From Persephonella sp964519345 (GTDB taxonomy: Bacteria > Aquificota > Aquificia > Aquificales > Hydrogenothermaceae), in contig CAZFKX010000003.1 in the NCBI GenBank assembly GCA_964519345.1, positions 1 to 64,000 of the forward strand: a stretch of DNA of 64,000 nucleotides, given 5' to 3'. Positions 24,541 through 33,172 of the stretch are shown in pieces. Within the stretch, counting starts at the first letter, position 1. Each line of letters opens with the position of its first letter. Both the position numbers and the translations under genes were made by a program. The notes beneath the pieces were generated by a model, which worked only from the letters and a program-made list of their open reading frames with translations, was not told where the DNA came from and did no database searches.

Positions 24541-24918
24541 ATGAACACAGATTTCTACTTAACATTTGAGATATACTCAATCAGTTTTGATTTTATTCAG
24601 ATAATACTGTTTTTTTTAGGATTATCGGTTTTTATAATCTCATTTTATTTTCTAATTAGACTTGTGAAGCTTCCATCTTTTGAGTTTTTTCCAGAAAAAA
24701 GACGGGAAAGGATATCTATAAATACAGAAGATCCAAAGAAAACAGCGTACAATATAACATTTCTCATACATAAATATGATACGCCGTACAATGATCAGCT
24801 TTTAAAAAGACTTGAAAGGTTTAAGTACAGGAAAAAAGTAGATAAACTGGATAGAGAAACATTAGAACTTATAGAAAAATTTATAGAGCATATAAAAGAG
24901 TATGGGCATAGAGTTTAA
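24541..24918 (+). CDS. Small membrane protein of the MoxR/vWA cluster
   Basis: About 125 residues: an N-terminal membrane helix (FIQIILFFLGLSVFIISFYFLI) and a basic cytoplasmic domain (PEKRRERI, LERFKYRKKVDKLDRETLE). Size, topology and position at the head of a vWA cluster recall the DUF4381 proteins of such operons, but the sequence alone does not prove it. The start is uncertain: ATG 24541 lacks a clear ribosome site and a TTG at 24505 is in frame. It overlaps the first vWA gene by 17 nt. Confidence 0.6.
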   Translation: MNTDFYLTFEIYSISFDFIQIILFFLGLSVFIISFYFLIRLVKLPSFEFFPEKRRERISINTEDPKKTAYNITFLIHKYDTPYNDQLLKRLERFKYRKKVDKLDRETLELIEKFIEHIKEYGHRV

Positions 24919-25816
24919 GTATCTTTTTGCATCTTTAATAGGAATAATAGTGATAATATGTGTAATTATATGTTCGATATATATAAAAAGTAGAAAAATA
25001 GCCCTTTTTCCCCATTTGGATCTTTTTGGTGAACCCAAGAGATTTGTTGTAAGGTATATCCCATTTCTTGTAATATTTCTGACTATACTTACAACAATTC
25101 TTGCTATGCATCCTTTTGTGAAGGAACATATCTATTCTGAAAAAAAGGTCTACAACATAGTAGTCGCTATTGATGTTAGTAATTCTATGAAAGAAAAAAA
25201 TAAATTGCGTATTTCTAAAGAGATACTGAGAGATTTTTTATTAAAAAGGGATGAAGAAGATAGAATAGGAATTCTTGTATTTGACAACCTTCCTTTTAGG
25301 CTTATGCCTCTTACTACAGATAGGGGGGCTCTTTTGAGGATTGTATCCGTTATAAGACCGGCTATGGTAGATGTTGGAGGTACAGCAATGTATGACGGTC
25401 TTATTGAGGCTCTAAATATGTTCATGAAAGACAGAAGAAACAAAATAATAATTCTTCTTACAGATGGAGGTGATATAAACAGTAAGTACTCGCTTGAGGA
25501 CGTTCTTAGATTTAACCAGAATATAGGTGCAAAGATATACTCTATAGGTGTAAGCAGCGGTATGAACTTTTATGTTCTTGAAAAGCTTTCTGAATCAACA
25601 GGAGGAAAAGCTTTTTTTGTTACAAAAGATTATCAGAATGCCTTAAAATCTGTTTTTAATGAAATAAACAGGCTTGAACCTTCCTATATTCAGGAGTATA
25701 AGTTTGATGTTGAAAGACCTGTAGATTTTTATATAAAAGTAGCTGCTGTTTTTATTGTTTTCCTTATATTGTTAAGGATACTTTTAACATCTTTAAGAGA
25801 GAAGATAAATGTTTAG
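24902..25816 (+). CDS. von Willebrand factor A membrane protein, BatA-like
   Basis: A 304-residue vWA protein with two N-terminal membrane segments (about 7-27 and 52-70), a vWA domain (about 82-255) and one C-terminal segment (about 277-297). The MIDAS metal site is complete: DVSNS, the Thr of VGGTAMYDG and the Asp of LLTDGGD. This is the arrangement of BatA in Bacteroides aerotolerance-type operons, where it works with a MoxR ATPase. The domain most likely faces the periplasm or cytoplasm as in BatA; ligand unknown. Confidence 0.87.
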   Translation: MGIEFKYLFASLIGIIVIICVIICSIYIKSRKIALFPHLDLFGEPKRFVVRYIPFLVIFLTILTTILAMHPFVKEHIYSEKKVYNIVVAIDVSNSMKEKNKLRISKEILRDFLLKRDEEDRIGILVFDNLPFRLMPLTTDRGALLRIVSVIRPAMVDVGGTAMYDGLIEALNMFMKDRRNKIIILLTDGGDINSKYSLEDVLRFNQNIGAKIYSIGVSSGMNFYVLEKLSESTGGKAFFVTKDYQNALKSVFNEINRLEPSYIQEYKFDVERPVDFYIKVAAVFIVFLILLRILLTSLREKINV

Positions 25817-27320
25817 ATTTCTTATTGCTGCATTTTTATTTTTTGTACTTTATTCATATGGAGATATTCTTGAGTATAGGGATAAAGGAAAAACGTTCTT
25901 AAAGCTGTATGTTGTGAAAGAGTATCCTGATAAACAGAGGTTTTATGTTAAGGAGCCTGTACATATCAGATTTAATATAGGTCTTTTAGAAACGAAATAC
26001 AAAGATATAAAGGATAACATTGATCTCATACTACAAAATATAGATGTCAGGACTTTGATCTCGGAAAGAACAGTCATTTCTGATATACAAAAAAGAATTT
26101 ACGGAAAAAGTGTTGTTGTTGATTATGTTGTTTACTTTATGAGAGATTATGATACAGATCTTCCATTTCTGATTTCTATTGATACAAAAAGTTTGAAAGG
26201 AATAATAGATGAAGAGATACTTAAGAAGTTAAAAGAGAGCTTCATAGTGAAAAGTGAAGATTACTACAGGATAATACCTGTCCCAAAGGATATTATATAT
26301 GTTGGTTCTTTTGATATAAAAACGGAATTTAAAGATAGGGAAGGGTTTGGAACATTTTATATTATTATTGAAGGGAAAGGTTTTCCTTATTTACCAAAGT
26401 ATTCCCTTGTTGTAAAAAATGGTTCTGCTAAAAAAACAGGGTATATATTTGATCATAAACTTGAAGAGATAAGATCTATTCAAAAATATAAAGTTGTTTA
26501 TATGGACGAACTTGAGATAAAACCTGTTAAATTTAGATATTTTGACCCTTTTCAGGAAAAGATAGTAGAGAAAGAAACAGAGGAATTTATCTTAAAGCCA
26601 GAAAAGAGAGAGGAAAAGAGCTTTTGGGAGTTACTATCACAAGAGGAGAGGATGAATTACTATCTCTCAAGATTCAAGGATCTTTATCCTGAACAGTTTT
26701 ATAAAGAAAGTCTGTTGAATAAATTCTTTATATCTCTTTACAGATACAGATACGAGATACTTTTCCCTTTAGTTATACTGCCTGTTGTTTTTATTTTAAT
26801 AGTTTTAAGGTTCGGAAGGTACGTGTATCCTTCTGATATTAGGGAGATGATTTGTCTAAAAGGAAATAGAATTGAAGATTATAAAAAGATATATAGATAT
26901 ATCTCAAAGGATATATACAGTATGAAAGATCAAATCAAAGAACTTGATGCTGTGCTTTACAGATCCAGATGGGTTGTTAAAGAAAATAAGTTAATAAAAG
27001 CTGTTTATGAAGATCTGGAAATATATCCAGATCAGATGAAGAGTATATTTAAAAAGATAATTTTAAAGATACTTGAAGAAAGATCCAAAGACTTCTCAAA
27101 AGCAAAAAGATATATAATGAAAGCAGTTTTTGTTATTAGAGATTATATGTATCTGATCACAATTTTTTCATCTCTGCTTTTAATCTGGATAGGAGGCTTT
27201 CTGTTGTTTGAGATGTTTAGCAATTATAGGATGCACATAATTCTTATAATAATGTTTTTATCTTTGTTGGTTATAATCTTTTTTTATTTCTTATCTAAAC
27301 CAAGAATCAGGGTTATGTAA
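25809..27320 (+). CDS. Membrane protein, BatD-like by position and topology
   Basis: A 503-residue protein with a signal peptide (LIAAFLFFVLYSYG), a periplasmic beta-rich domain of about 290 residues, a membrane helix (about 316-337, ILFPLVILPVVFILIVLRF), a basic cytoplasmic region of about 110 residues, and two more helices at the C-terminus. It overlaps vWA genes on both sides (8 nt and 1 nt), the place held by BatD in Bat operons. No sequence motif clinches the family; the extra C-terminal helices differ from typical BatD. Confidence 0.6.
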   Translation: MFRFLIAAFLFFVLYSYGDILEYRDKGKTFLKLYVVKEYPDKQRFYVKEPVHIRFNIGLLETKYKDIKDNIDLILQNIDVRTLISERTVISDIQKRIYGKSVVVDYVVYFMRDYDTDLPFLISIDTKSLKGIIDEEILKKLKESFIVKSEDYYRIIPVPKDIIYVGSFDIKTEFKDREGFGTFYIIIEGKGFPYLPKYSLVVKNGSAKKTGYIFDHKLEEIRSIQKYKVVYMDELEIKPVKFRYFDPFQEKIVEKETEEFILKPEKREEKSFWELLSQEERMNYYLSRFKDLYPEQFYKESLLNKFFISLYRYRYEILFPLVILPVVFILIVLRFGRYVYPSDIREMICLKGNRIEDYKKIYRYISKDIYSMKDQIKELDAVLYRSRWVVKENKLIKAVYEDLEIYPDQMKSIFKKIILKILEERSKDFSKAKRYIMKAVFVIRDYMYLITIFSSLLLIWIGGFLLFEMFSNYRMHIILIIMFLSLLVIIFFYFLSKPRIRVM

Positions 27321-28660
27321 TGGCAGATTTTGAGTTTTTGAAGCCTGAATATCTCTTACTAATTTTTCCCGTTTTAGCATTGTACATACTTTACATATTA
27401 ATAAGAGGAACAGATAAAATAGAGATGACAGTTTTTTCAATAATTGCAGTACTTTTAGTAATAACGTTAGCCAATCCTGTAATAAAAAAAGGATACAAAA
27501 CAATATATAAAAAGGATACAGAAATAATGATAATGCTTGATCATTCCCTTTCCATGGCTGTTGACGATATAAAACCATATAGATTTGAGGTGGCAAGGAG
27601 AAAGATTATAAACCTTTTAAAAAAGATTGAGGATGAAAAAATTGGTCTTTTACTTTTTTCGGATAATGCACATATAGTTTTTATGCCTTACGAGAAAAAT
27701 GAAAAAATACTGGAATATATGAAAGGGCTTAAAATTCCATTAAAGGGTAGTACAAACCTTCTTGATGCTTTCAGTAGTGCAAACTCAGCTCTTACTGGAA
27801 AAAGAAGAATTGCCATACTTGTTTCAGATGGAGGAGATGAAGATATAACAAAGGTAATCCAGCTTGTAAAAGATTCGCAGCTTACAGTTATATATTACGG
27901 TATAGGAACTATTAAAGGAGGTAAAATTCCAGGCTTCAATGCGGTATCTAAGCTAAACCTTAGCCTTGAAAAAGTTGTAAATATATCAGATGGAATTATG
28001 GTAAAAGTGACAGATGATGATAGAGATATAAGAGAGATAACAGAGTTTATAAAAAAGATATCTGATAAAACAAAAAAAGAGCTTTTAAAAATACCTGATT
28101 ATGCTGATCTAACACCTTTCATCGCCTTTTTTGTACTTGGACTTATAATGTTTAACGCTGCTTTAAAAAGGTTTCTTTCAGGTTTTATTATATTTATCTT
28201 CCTCTCATATCCATCATACAGTGGTGAGTTCAAAGGAACGTTTTATTATATTATCGGAGATTATGAGAAAGCTGCAGTTGAGTTTCTTAAGGATAAGGAT
28301 CCTTTATCACAGTTTAATGGGGCTGTAAGCTATATAAAGGCTGGTATGTGTAATAAAGCTGTTCCCATACTGAAGAATATAAAAACTGGAGATCTTGAAC
28401 TTATCAAGAGAATAGATTACAACCTCTCATTCTGTTATATACATGAAGGAAAATTTAAAAAAGGGAGAGATATACTTGAAAGACTTGTTCAGATATATCC
28501 AGAGGATAAGAAAATAAAAAAACTTTACCTTTTTTCAAATATGGTTGTAAATTTAAATAAAAAGACAGAAAAGAAGAAAACAGTTGTTGAGATAAAAGAA
28601 GATAAACCAAAAAGACATGAAAAATCCCAGATGGAGGTAGGGGATAGAAATCCATGGTAA
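27320..28660 (+). CDS. vWA-TPR fusion protein, BatB/BatC-like
   Basis: A 446-residue protein. Two N-terminal membrane segments (about 8-30 and 36-53) precede a vWA domain with MIDAS DHSLS, the Thr of LKGSTNLLD and the Asp of LVSDGGDED. Two further hydrophobic segments (about 265-300) are followed by a TPR domain (YYIIGDYEKAAVEFL, CYIHEGKFKKGRDILERLV). It thus joins the BatB and BatC functions, two proteins in many species, in one chain. Start overlaps the stop of the BatD-like gene by 1 nt (TAATG). Confidence 0.85.
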   Translation: MADFEFLKPEYLLLIFPVLALYILYILIRGTDKIEMTVFSIIAVLLVITLANPVIKKGYKTIYKKDTEIMIMLDHSLSMAVDDIKPYRFEVARRKIINLLKKIEDEKIGLLLFSDNAHIVFMPYEKNEKILEYMKGLKIPLKGSTNLLDAFSSANSALTGKRRIAILVSDGGDEDITKVIQLVKDSQLTVIYYGIGTIKGGKIPGFNAVSKLNLSLEKVVNISDGIMVKVTDDDRDIREITEFIKKISDKTKKELLKIPDYADLTPFIAFFVLGLIMFNAALKRFLSGFIIFIFLSYPSYSGEFKGTFYYIIGDYEKAAVEFLKDKDPLSQFNGAVSYIKAGMCNKAVPILKNIKTGDLELIKRIDYNLSFCYIHEGKFKKGRDILERLVQIYPEDKKIKKLYLFSNMVVNLNKKTEKKKTVVEIKEDKPKRHEKSQMEVGDRNPW

Positions 28661-28727
28661 AAATTGACCTAAGTTAAAGAATATGTTCAAAGCTTTAAAT
28701 AAATTTAATCTAAAACAGGTGGAGAAA

Positions 28728-29693
28728 ATGGATAGTTTAAAAAAGATAAAAAATGAGCTGAAAAAAGCCATAATCGGTCAGGAAAAAATGATTGACGCCC
28801 TTCTGATAGGTCTTATAACAGAAGGGCATATCCTTATTGAAGGTATTCCAGGTGTTGCAAAAACAACCGCTGTGAAAACGCTTGGTAACATACTTAATCT
28901 TGATTTTAAAAGAATCCAGTTTACTCCAGATCTTATACCATCAGATATTCTTGGAGGTGAAATTTATATAATAGAGAAGGACGAATTTAGGGTTAAGAAA
29001 GGTCCTATTTTTACAAATCTTTTACTTGCAGATGAGATAAATAGAGCACCAGCAAAGGTTCAATCTGCATTGCTTGAAGCCATGCAGGAAAGACAGGTAA
29101 CCATAGGAGAACACACATTTTATCTTGATAGACCTTTTCTTGTTATGGCTACATTAAATCCTATAGAAGAAGAAGGGGTTTATCATCTTCCTGAGGCACA
29201 GCTTGATAGATTTATTATGAAGGTTATAGTAGATTATCCATCGGATGAGGAAGAATATCAGATACTTAAACTTGTTGTTCAAAGGGAGGGATTTGGAAAT
29301 GAGGAGGGGAAAAAACCTGAAGAACCAAAGCAGGTTGCAACAAAAGAGGATATACTTAGTCTTAGAGAAAGATTAAAATCCATACATATAGATAGAGAGG
29401 TAGAACAGTATATTGTAAATCTTACTATGGCAACGAGGAATCCTGAAAAGTATGGAATAAATAGGGAGTATATTAGATTAGGTTTGAGTCCAAGAGCAAC
29501 AATAAATCTGTATAAAGTATCAAAGGCTGTTGCACTTCTCAATGAAAAGGATTATGTAACACCGTCAGATGTTCTCATGTATGTAAAAGAAGTATTTAGA
29601 CACAGATTCCTTATTTCTTTTAAAGGAGAAGCGGAAGGGGTTACGACGGATCATATTATTGATATGATAGTTGAGAAGGTTCCAATGCCATGA
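28728..29693 (+). CDS. MoxR-family AAA+ ATPase
   Basis: A 321-residue AAA+ ATPase with Walker A (GIPGVAKTT), Walker B (LLADEINRAP), sensor 1 (MATLNPIE) and sensor 2 (LSPRATINL). MoxR ATPases act as chaperone motors with vWA partners, often to activate metalloenzymes or insert cofactors (as MoxR for methanol dehydrogenase, NorQ, CoxD). ATG 28728 is chosen for GGTGGAG 4 nt upstream; an in-frame ATG at 28683 has no convincing site. Here moxR follows the vWA genes instead of leading the operon. It overlaps the DUF58 gene by 4 nt. Confidence 0.95.
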   Translation: MDSLKKIKNELKKAIIGQEKMIDALLIGLITEGHILIEGIPGVAKTTAVKTLGNILNLDFKRIQFTPDLIPSDILGGEIYIIEKDEFRVKKGPIFTNLLLADEINRAPAKVQSALLEAMQERQVTIGEHTFYLDRPFLVMATLNPIEEEGVYHLPEAQLDRFIMKVIVDYPSDEEEYQILKLVVQREGFGNEEGKKPEEPKQVATKEDILSLRERLKSIHIDREVEQYIVNLTMATRNPEKYGINREYIRLGLSPRATINLYKVSKAVALLNEKDYVTPSDVLMYVKEVFRHRFLISFKGEAEGVTTDHIIDMIVEKVPMP

Positions 29694-30496
29694 AAAAAGG
29701 CCGTCTTATAACAATAAAAGCAAAACATAGAGCCTTAAGCTTTACTGAAGGTCTTCACAAAACATTTACAATTGGAGAAGAGGACGATCTTAAAAGCATC
29801 AGGGAGTACACTTATGGGGATGACATAAGGAAGATAAGCTGGATTATAACAGCTAAAGAAAGAAAGCCTCATGTAGTAGAAAGGGAAGAGCTCAGAAGTC
29901 AAAATGTCATAATCGTTATGCTCCTTGATCAGGATATGCTTTTTAAAAATAAGATTGAAAAGGTCGCTGAAGTTTACGCGCTTATAGGTTTTTCTGTTCT
30001 TTATCAGAAAGATAAGTTAAATACATACATAATAACGGATAAGATTGAGTACTATATGAAACATAAAAACAGTCCTGTTATAGTTGAAAACAGTATTGAT
30101 AAGATTATGAAGCTGAAACTAAAAAAAACAAGACTTGATCTAACAAAACTTCCTGATACTCTTTTAAAACATAGAAGATCGTATGTAATACTGATAGGAG
30201 ACTTCTGTTATCCTGTAGATCTTTTACATATATCAAGAAGACATAGGATAGCTATAATAAAGGTTAGAGATCGGGAAGAGGAAAATCCAGATAAATATGA
30301 GAAGTACCAGTTAAAAAGTTTTGACGGAAGGAAAAAAATACCTTATCTCAGAAGGGATATGATCAGTACATATAAGAAAAATCTACACAGAATAGATTCC
30401 GATCTAAGAGCCTTTATGTTTAATAAAAGAATTCCACATACGACTATATATACGGATGAGGATCCTTTTATAAAGCTGAAGATAATGTTTTCCTGA
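29690..30496 (+). CDS. DUF58 domain protein
   Basis: A 268-residue DUF58 protein, the constant companion of MoxR in vWA operons. The family signature is seen as REYTYGDDIRKISW followed by ELRSQNVIIVMLLDQDM, the start of a vWA-like fold. No membrane segment is present, so this version is cytoplasmic. Function is unknown, probably an adaptor between the MoxR ATPase and the vWA membrane proteins. Last gene of the Bat-like cluster; hypF follows 67 nt later. Confidence 0.9.
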   Translation: MKKGRLITIKAKHRALSFTEGLHKTFTIGEEDDLKSIREYTYGDDIRKISWIITAKERKPHVVEREELRSQNVIIVMLLDQDMLFKNKIEKVAEVYALIGFSVLYQKDKLNTYIITDKIEYYMKHKNSPVIVENSIDKIMKLKLKKTRLDLTKLPDTLLKHRRSYVILIGDFCYPVDLLHISRRHRIAIIKVRDREEENPDKYEKYQLKSFDGRKKIPYLRRDMISTYKKNLHRIDSDLRAFMFNKRIPHTTIYTDEDPFIKLKIMFS

Positions 30497-30515
30497 TATT
30501 TTTACTGGAAATATT

Positions 30516-30549
30516 TTGGCTCTTCAATTAAAATGAATAATTATTCATT
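30516..30549 (+). promoter_or_regulatory. hypF promoter region with an 18-bp palindrome
   Basis: AATGAATAATTATTCATT (30532-30549) is a perfect 18-bp palindrome 14 nt before the hypF start. It is built from the half-site AATGAA/TTCATT, as is the 14-bp palindrome before hyaA, though with a centre 4 nt wider. A weak promoter (TTGGCT 30516-30521, 17-nt spacer, AATTAT 30539-30544) would overlap it, placing it as an operator. Confidence 0.5.
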
Positions 30550-30563
30550 TATCGGAGAAGATT

Positions 30564-32819
30564 ATGAAAAAACGTCTCAAAATTCATCTTACAGGAGCTG
30601 TTCAGGGTGTTGGTTTCAGGCCTTTTGTTTATAATACGGCAGTCAGATACAACCTGAAAGGATATGTGATTAACGATACTCATGGCGTAGTTATTGAAGT
30701 AGAGGGAGAAGATCAGAATATAAATAGATTTTTAATCTCATTAAATACCGAGAAACCACCTTTGGCACATATTTTTTCACAGGAGATAGAGGAACTTCCA
30801 TTTTTCGGTTTTAAAGAGTTCAGCATAAAAAAATCAGAAAATACTGGAAAAAAAGAGGTTTTTATACTTCCAGATATCTCAGTCTGCGAACAATGTATCT
30901 CTGAGATGAAAGATAAAAGTGATAGAAGATACAGATATCCGTTTATAAACTGTACAAACTGTGGTCCAAGATTCTCTATAATTGAAAGACTTCCTTATGA
31001 TAGGCCAAACACAACTATGAAAGAGTTTAAGATGTGTTCAGACTGTGAAAAGGAATATAAAGATCCTTTAGATAGAAGATTTCATGCACAGCCAAATGCT
31101 TGTCCTTCATGCGGTCCTTATATCTCTTTATTCAGGTCGGACAGAACATTTATAGCTGATAGGGAGGAAGCTTTAAAAATAACAGTTGAGCTTTTGAAAG
31201 AAGGAAAGATACTTGCTGTCAAAGGTATTGGAGGATTTCATCTTGTTTGTGACGCTACAGATAACAGGGCTGTTGACCTCTTAAGGGAAAGAAAGAAAAG
31301 AGGTGAGAAACCTTTTGCAGTTATGTTCAAAGATATAGAGCAGATAAAGATGTTTGCTGATATAACGGAGTTTGAACAGGCTGTGATTCTTTCACCTGAA
31401 AGACCTATAGTTATAGTAAAATCAAAGGAAAATTCAGGATTAAGCAGAAGTGTGGCTCCTTTCTTAGACAGGATAGGCGTATTTCTTCCCTATTCTCCTT
31501 TACATATATTGTTAATGGATGACTATAAAAAACCCCTTGTTATGACATCAGCAAACCTTTCAGATGAACCTATTATAAAAGATAATAATGAAGCTTTTGA
31601 AAAACTTTCTGCTTTTACAGATTATATTCTTATTCACAATAGAGATATAAAAAATAGGGTTGATGATAGTGTCGTTAGGGTTATTGATAAAAAAATATCA
31701 TTTATAAGAAGGTCAAGGGGATATGCACCTTTGCCTATTAGACTGCCATTTAAAATTAAAGATAAGGTTTTAGCTGTTGGAGGGCATCAGAAAAATACCA
31801 TAGCTATAGGATTTGATGACAAAGCTTTCCTGAGTCAGCATATTGGAGATCTTGAAACTTTTGATGCATGTAGAAACTTTGAGGAAGTGATTTATACTTT
31901 TCTTGAGCTGTACTCTTTCGAACCTGACGTTATCGTTTCTGATATGCATCCACGTTATTACTCAACAAGATGGGCAAAAAAATTTGCCTCAGAAAATGGG
32001 ATAAGACATGTTCAGGTACAGCATCATTTTGCTCATTCTTTGTCCCTTATGGCTGAAAGTGGACTAAAGGAAAATCTATTTTTATCTGTCAGTTGGGATG
32101 GTACAGGATATGGATATGACGGCAATATATGGGGAGGTGAGTTTCTTTTGTGTGATTATAAAGATTTTAAAAGGATTTATCATTTTGATTACTTTAAACT
32201 TCTGGGGGGTGAAAAAGCGGTTAAAGAACCAAAAAGAGTGGCACTCTCAATCTTATTTGATATGTACGGAAAGGATACGGAAAAGATTTTATATTCAGAA
32301 ACCGGTATGAGCTATTCAGAAAAGGAGCTGGATCTATTATATTCCGTCTGGAAAAAAGGTATAAACTCTCCTCTCACATCCTCTGCAGGCAGACTTTTTG
32401 ATGCAGCGGCTTCAGTCCTTGGTATAAGACAAATACTTTCTTATGAAGGACAGTCTGGAATGATTATGGAGAATTTTTATAGATGGGATATAGATGATCA
32501 CTATCCTTTCCAGTTTAGAAAAGATGTTATAGATTGGAGACCTTTGTTTGATGCGGTAATACACGATAAGTCGGAGCTTGATATTAAGGTTACAAGATTT
32601 ATCAACACACTTGCATTTATAGTTTTAGATATTTTATGCGATTATAAAGATGTGACATCTGGATTGACAGGGGGAGTATTCCAGAACAGATTTCTTACAG
32701 AAAAGATTCTTAGTTTAGCACAGAAGAAAGATCTAAAGATTATTACTCATAAAAAAGTCCCTCCAAATGATGGAGGGATATCGCTTGGACAGTTGTTAAA
32801 AGGTGAGACAGGGATGTAA
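30564..32819 (+). CDS. hypF: Carbamoyltransferase HypF (hydrogenase maturation)
   Basis: Makes the thiocarbamate on HypE from carbamoyl phosphate and ATP, source of the CN ligands of the NiFe site; needed by both hydrogenases here. 751 residues with all domains in order: acylphosphatase (GAVQGVGFRPFVY), two zinc-finger motifs (CEQC-x18-CTNC and CSDC-x18-CPSC), a YrdC-like domain (KGIGGFHLVCDA, RGEKPFAVM) and a Kae1-like domain with VQHHFAH and GGVFQNRFL. ATG has GGAG upstream. The other hyp genes are not in this window. Confidence 0.97.
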   Translation: MKKRLKIHLTGAVQGVGFRPFVYNTAVRYNLKGYVINDTHGVVIEVEGEDQNINRFLISLNTEKPPLAHIFSQEIEELPFFGFKEFSIKKSENTGKKEVFILPDISVCEQCISEMKDKSDRRYRYPFINCTNCGPRFSIIERLPYDRPNTTMKEFKMCSDCEKEYKDPLDRRFHAQPNACPSCGPYISLFRSDRTFIADREEALKITVELLKEGKILAVKGIGGFHLVCDATDNRAVDLLRERKKRGEKPFAVMFKDIEQIKMFADITEFEQAVILSPERPIVIVKSKENSGLSRSVAPFLDRIGVFLPYSPLHILLMDDYKKPLVMTSANLSDEPIIKDNNEAFEKLSAFTDYILIHNRDIKNRVDDSVVRVIDKKISFIRRSRGYAPLPIRLPFKIKDKVLAVGGHQKNTIAIGFDDKAFLSQHIGDLETFDACRNFEEVIYTFLELYSFEPDVIVSDMHPRYYSTRWAKKFASENGIRHVQVQHHFAHSLSLMAESGLKENLFLSVSWDGTGYGYDGNIWGGEFLLCDYKDFKRIYHFDYFKLLGGEKAVKEPKRVALSILFDMYGKDTEKILYSETGMSYSEKELDLLYSVWKKGINSPLTSSAGRLFDAAASVLGIRQILSYEGQSGMIMENFYRWDIDDHYPFQFRKDVIDWRPLFDAVIHDKSELDIKVTRFINTLAFIVLDILCDYKDVTSGLTGGVFQNRFLTEKILSLAQKKDLKIITHKKVPPNDGGISLGQLLKGETGM

Positions 32820-33110
32820 TCCTTCTGCTTTACCTTCTAATTTTCTATTTCCTTCCTGAAGGTAGTATCTTATCATTCCTTTTGGTGTACCTTCTATCTT
32901 TACGCTGTATCCCCTTCCGTCTTTATATATCTTTTCAGATTTAAGATTAAGTATTATTTCTCCAGCTTTTCTTTCCTCTTTGTCAAACAGTTCTAAAAGG
33001 AGGTGGTCTTTTCCAAGCTGATATACCATCACACATCCATCTTTAAAGGATGGATACTCTTTCAGTACAACGTTTCTAACAAAAGCCTGAAGGTTTTCTA
33101 TCTTTTTCAT
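32796..33110 (-). CDS. Protein of unknown function (104 aa)
   Basis: No family recognised. A compact soluble alpha/beta protein without signal or membrane helix: MKKIENLQAFVRNVVLKEY, then alternating strands (VMVYQLGKDHLLLELFD, AGEIILNLKSEKIYKDGR). The start is well supported (AAGGGAGGG 6 nt upstream). Its 3' end overlaps the end of convergent hypF by 24 nt. It is separated from flhB by 62 nt, lies upstream of nothing on its strand, and may be the last gene of the flagellar transcript or independent. Confidence 0.7.
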   Translation of the reverse strand: MKKIENLQAFVRNVVLKEYPSFKDGCVMVYQLGKDHLLLELFDKEERKAGEIILNLKSEKIYKDGRGYSVKIEGTPKGMIRYYLQEGNRKLEGKAEGLHPCLTF

Positions 33111-33172
33111 AACAGCCCTCCCTTTTTGGTTATATGAATAATATAGAAAGATATAAAGAATTTTCTATACGA

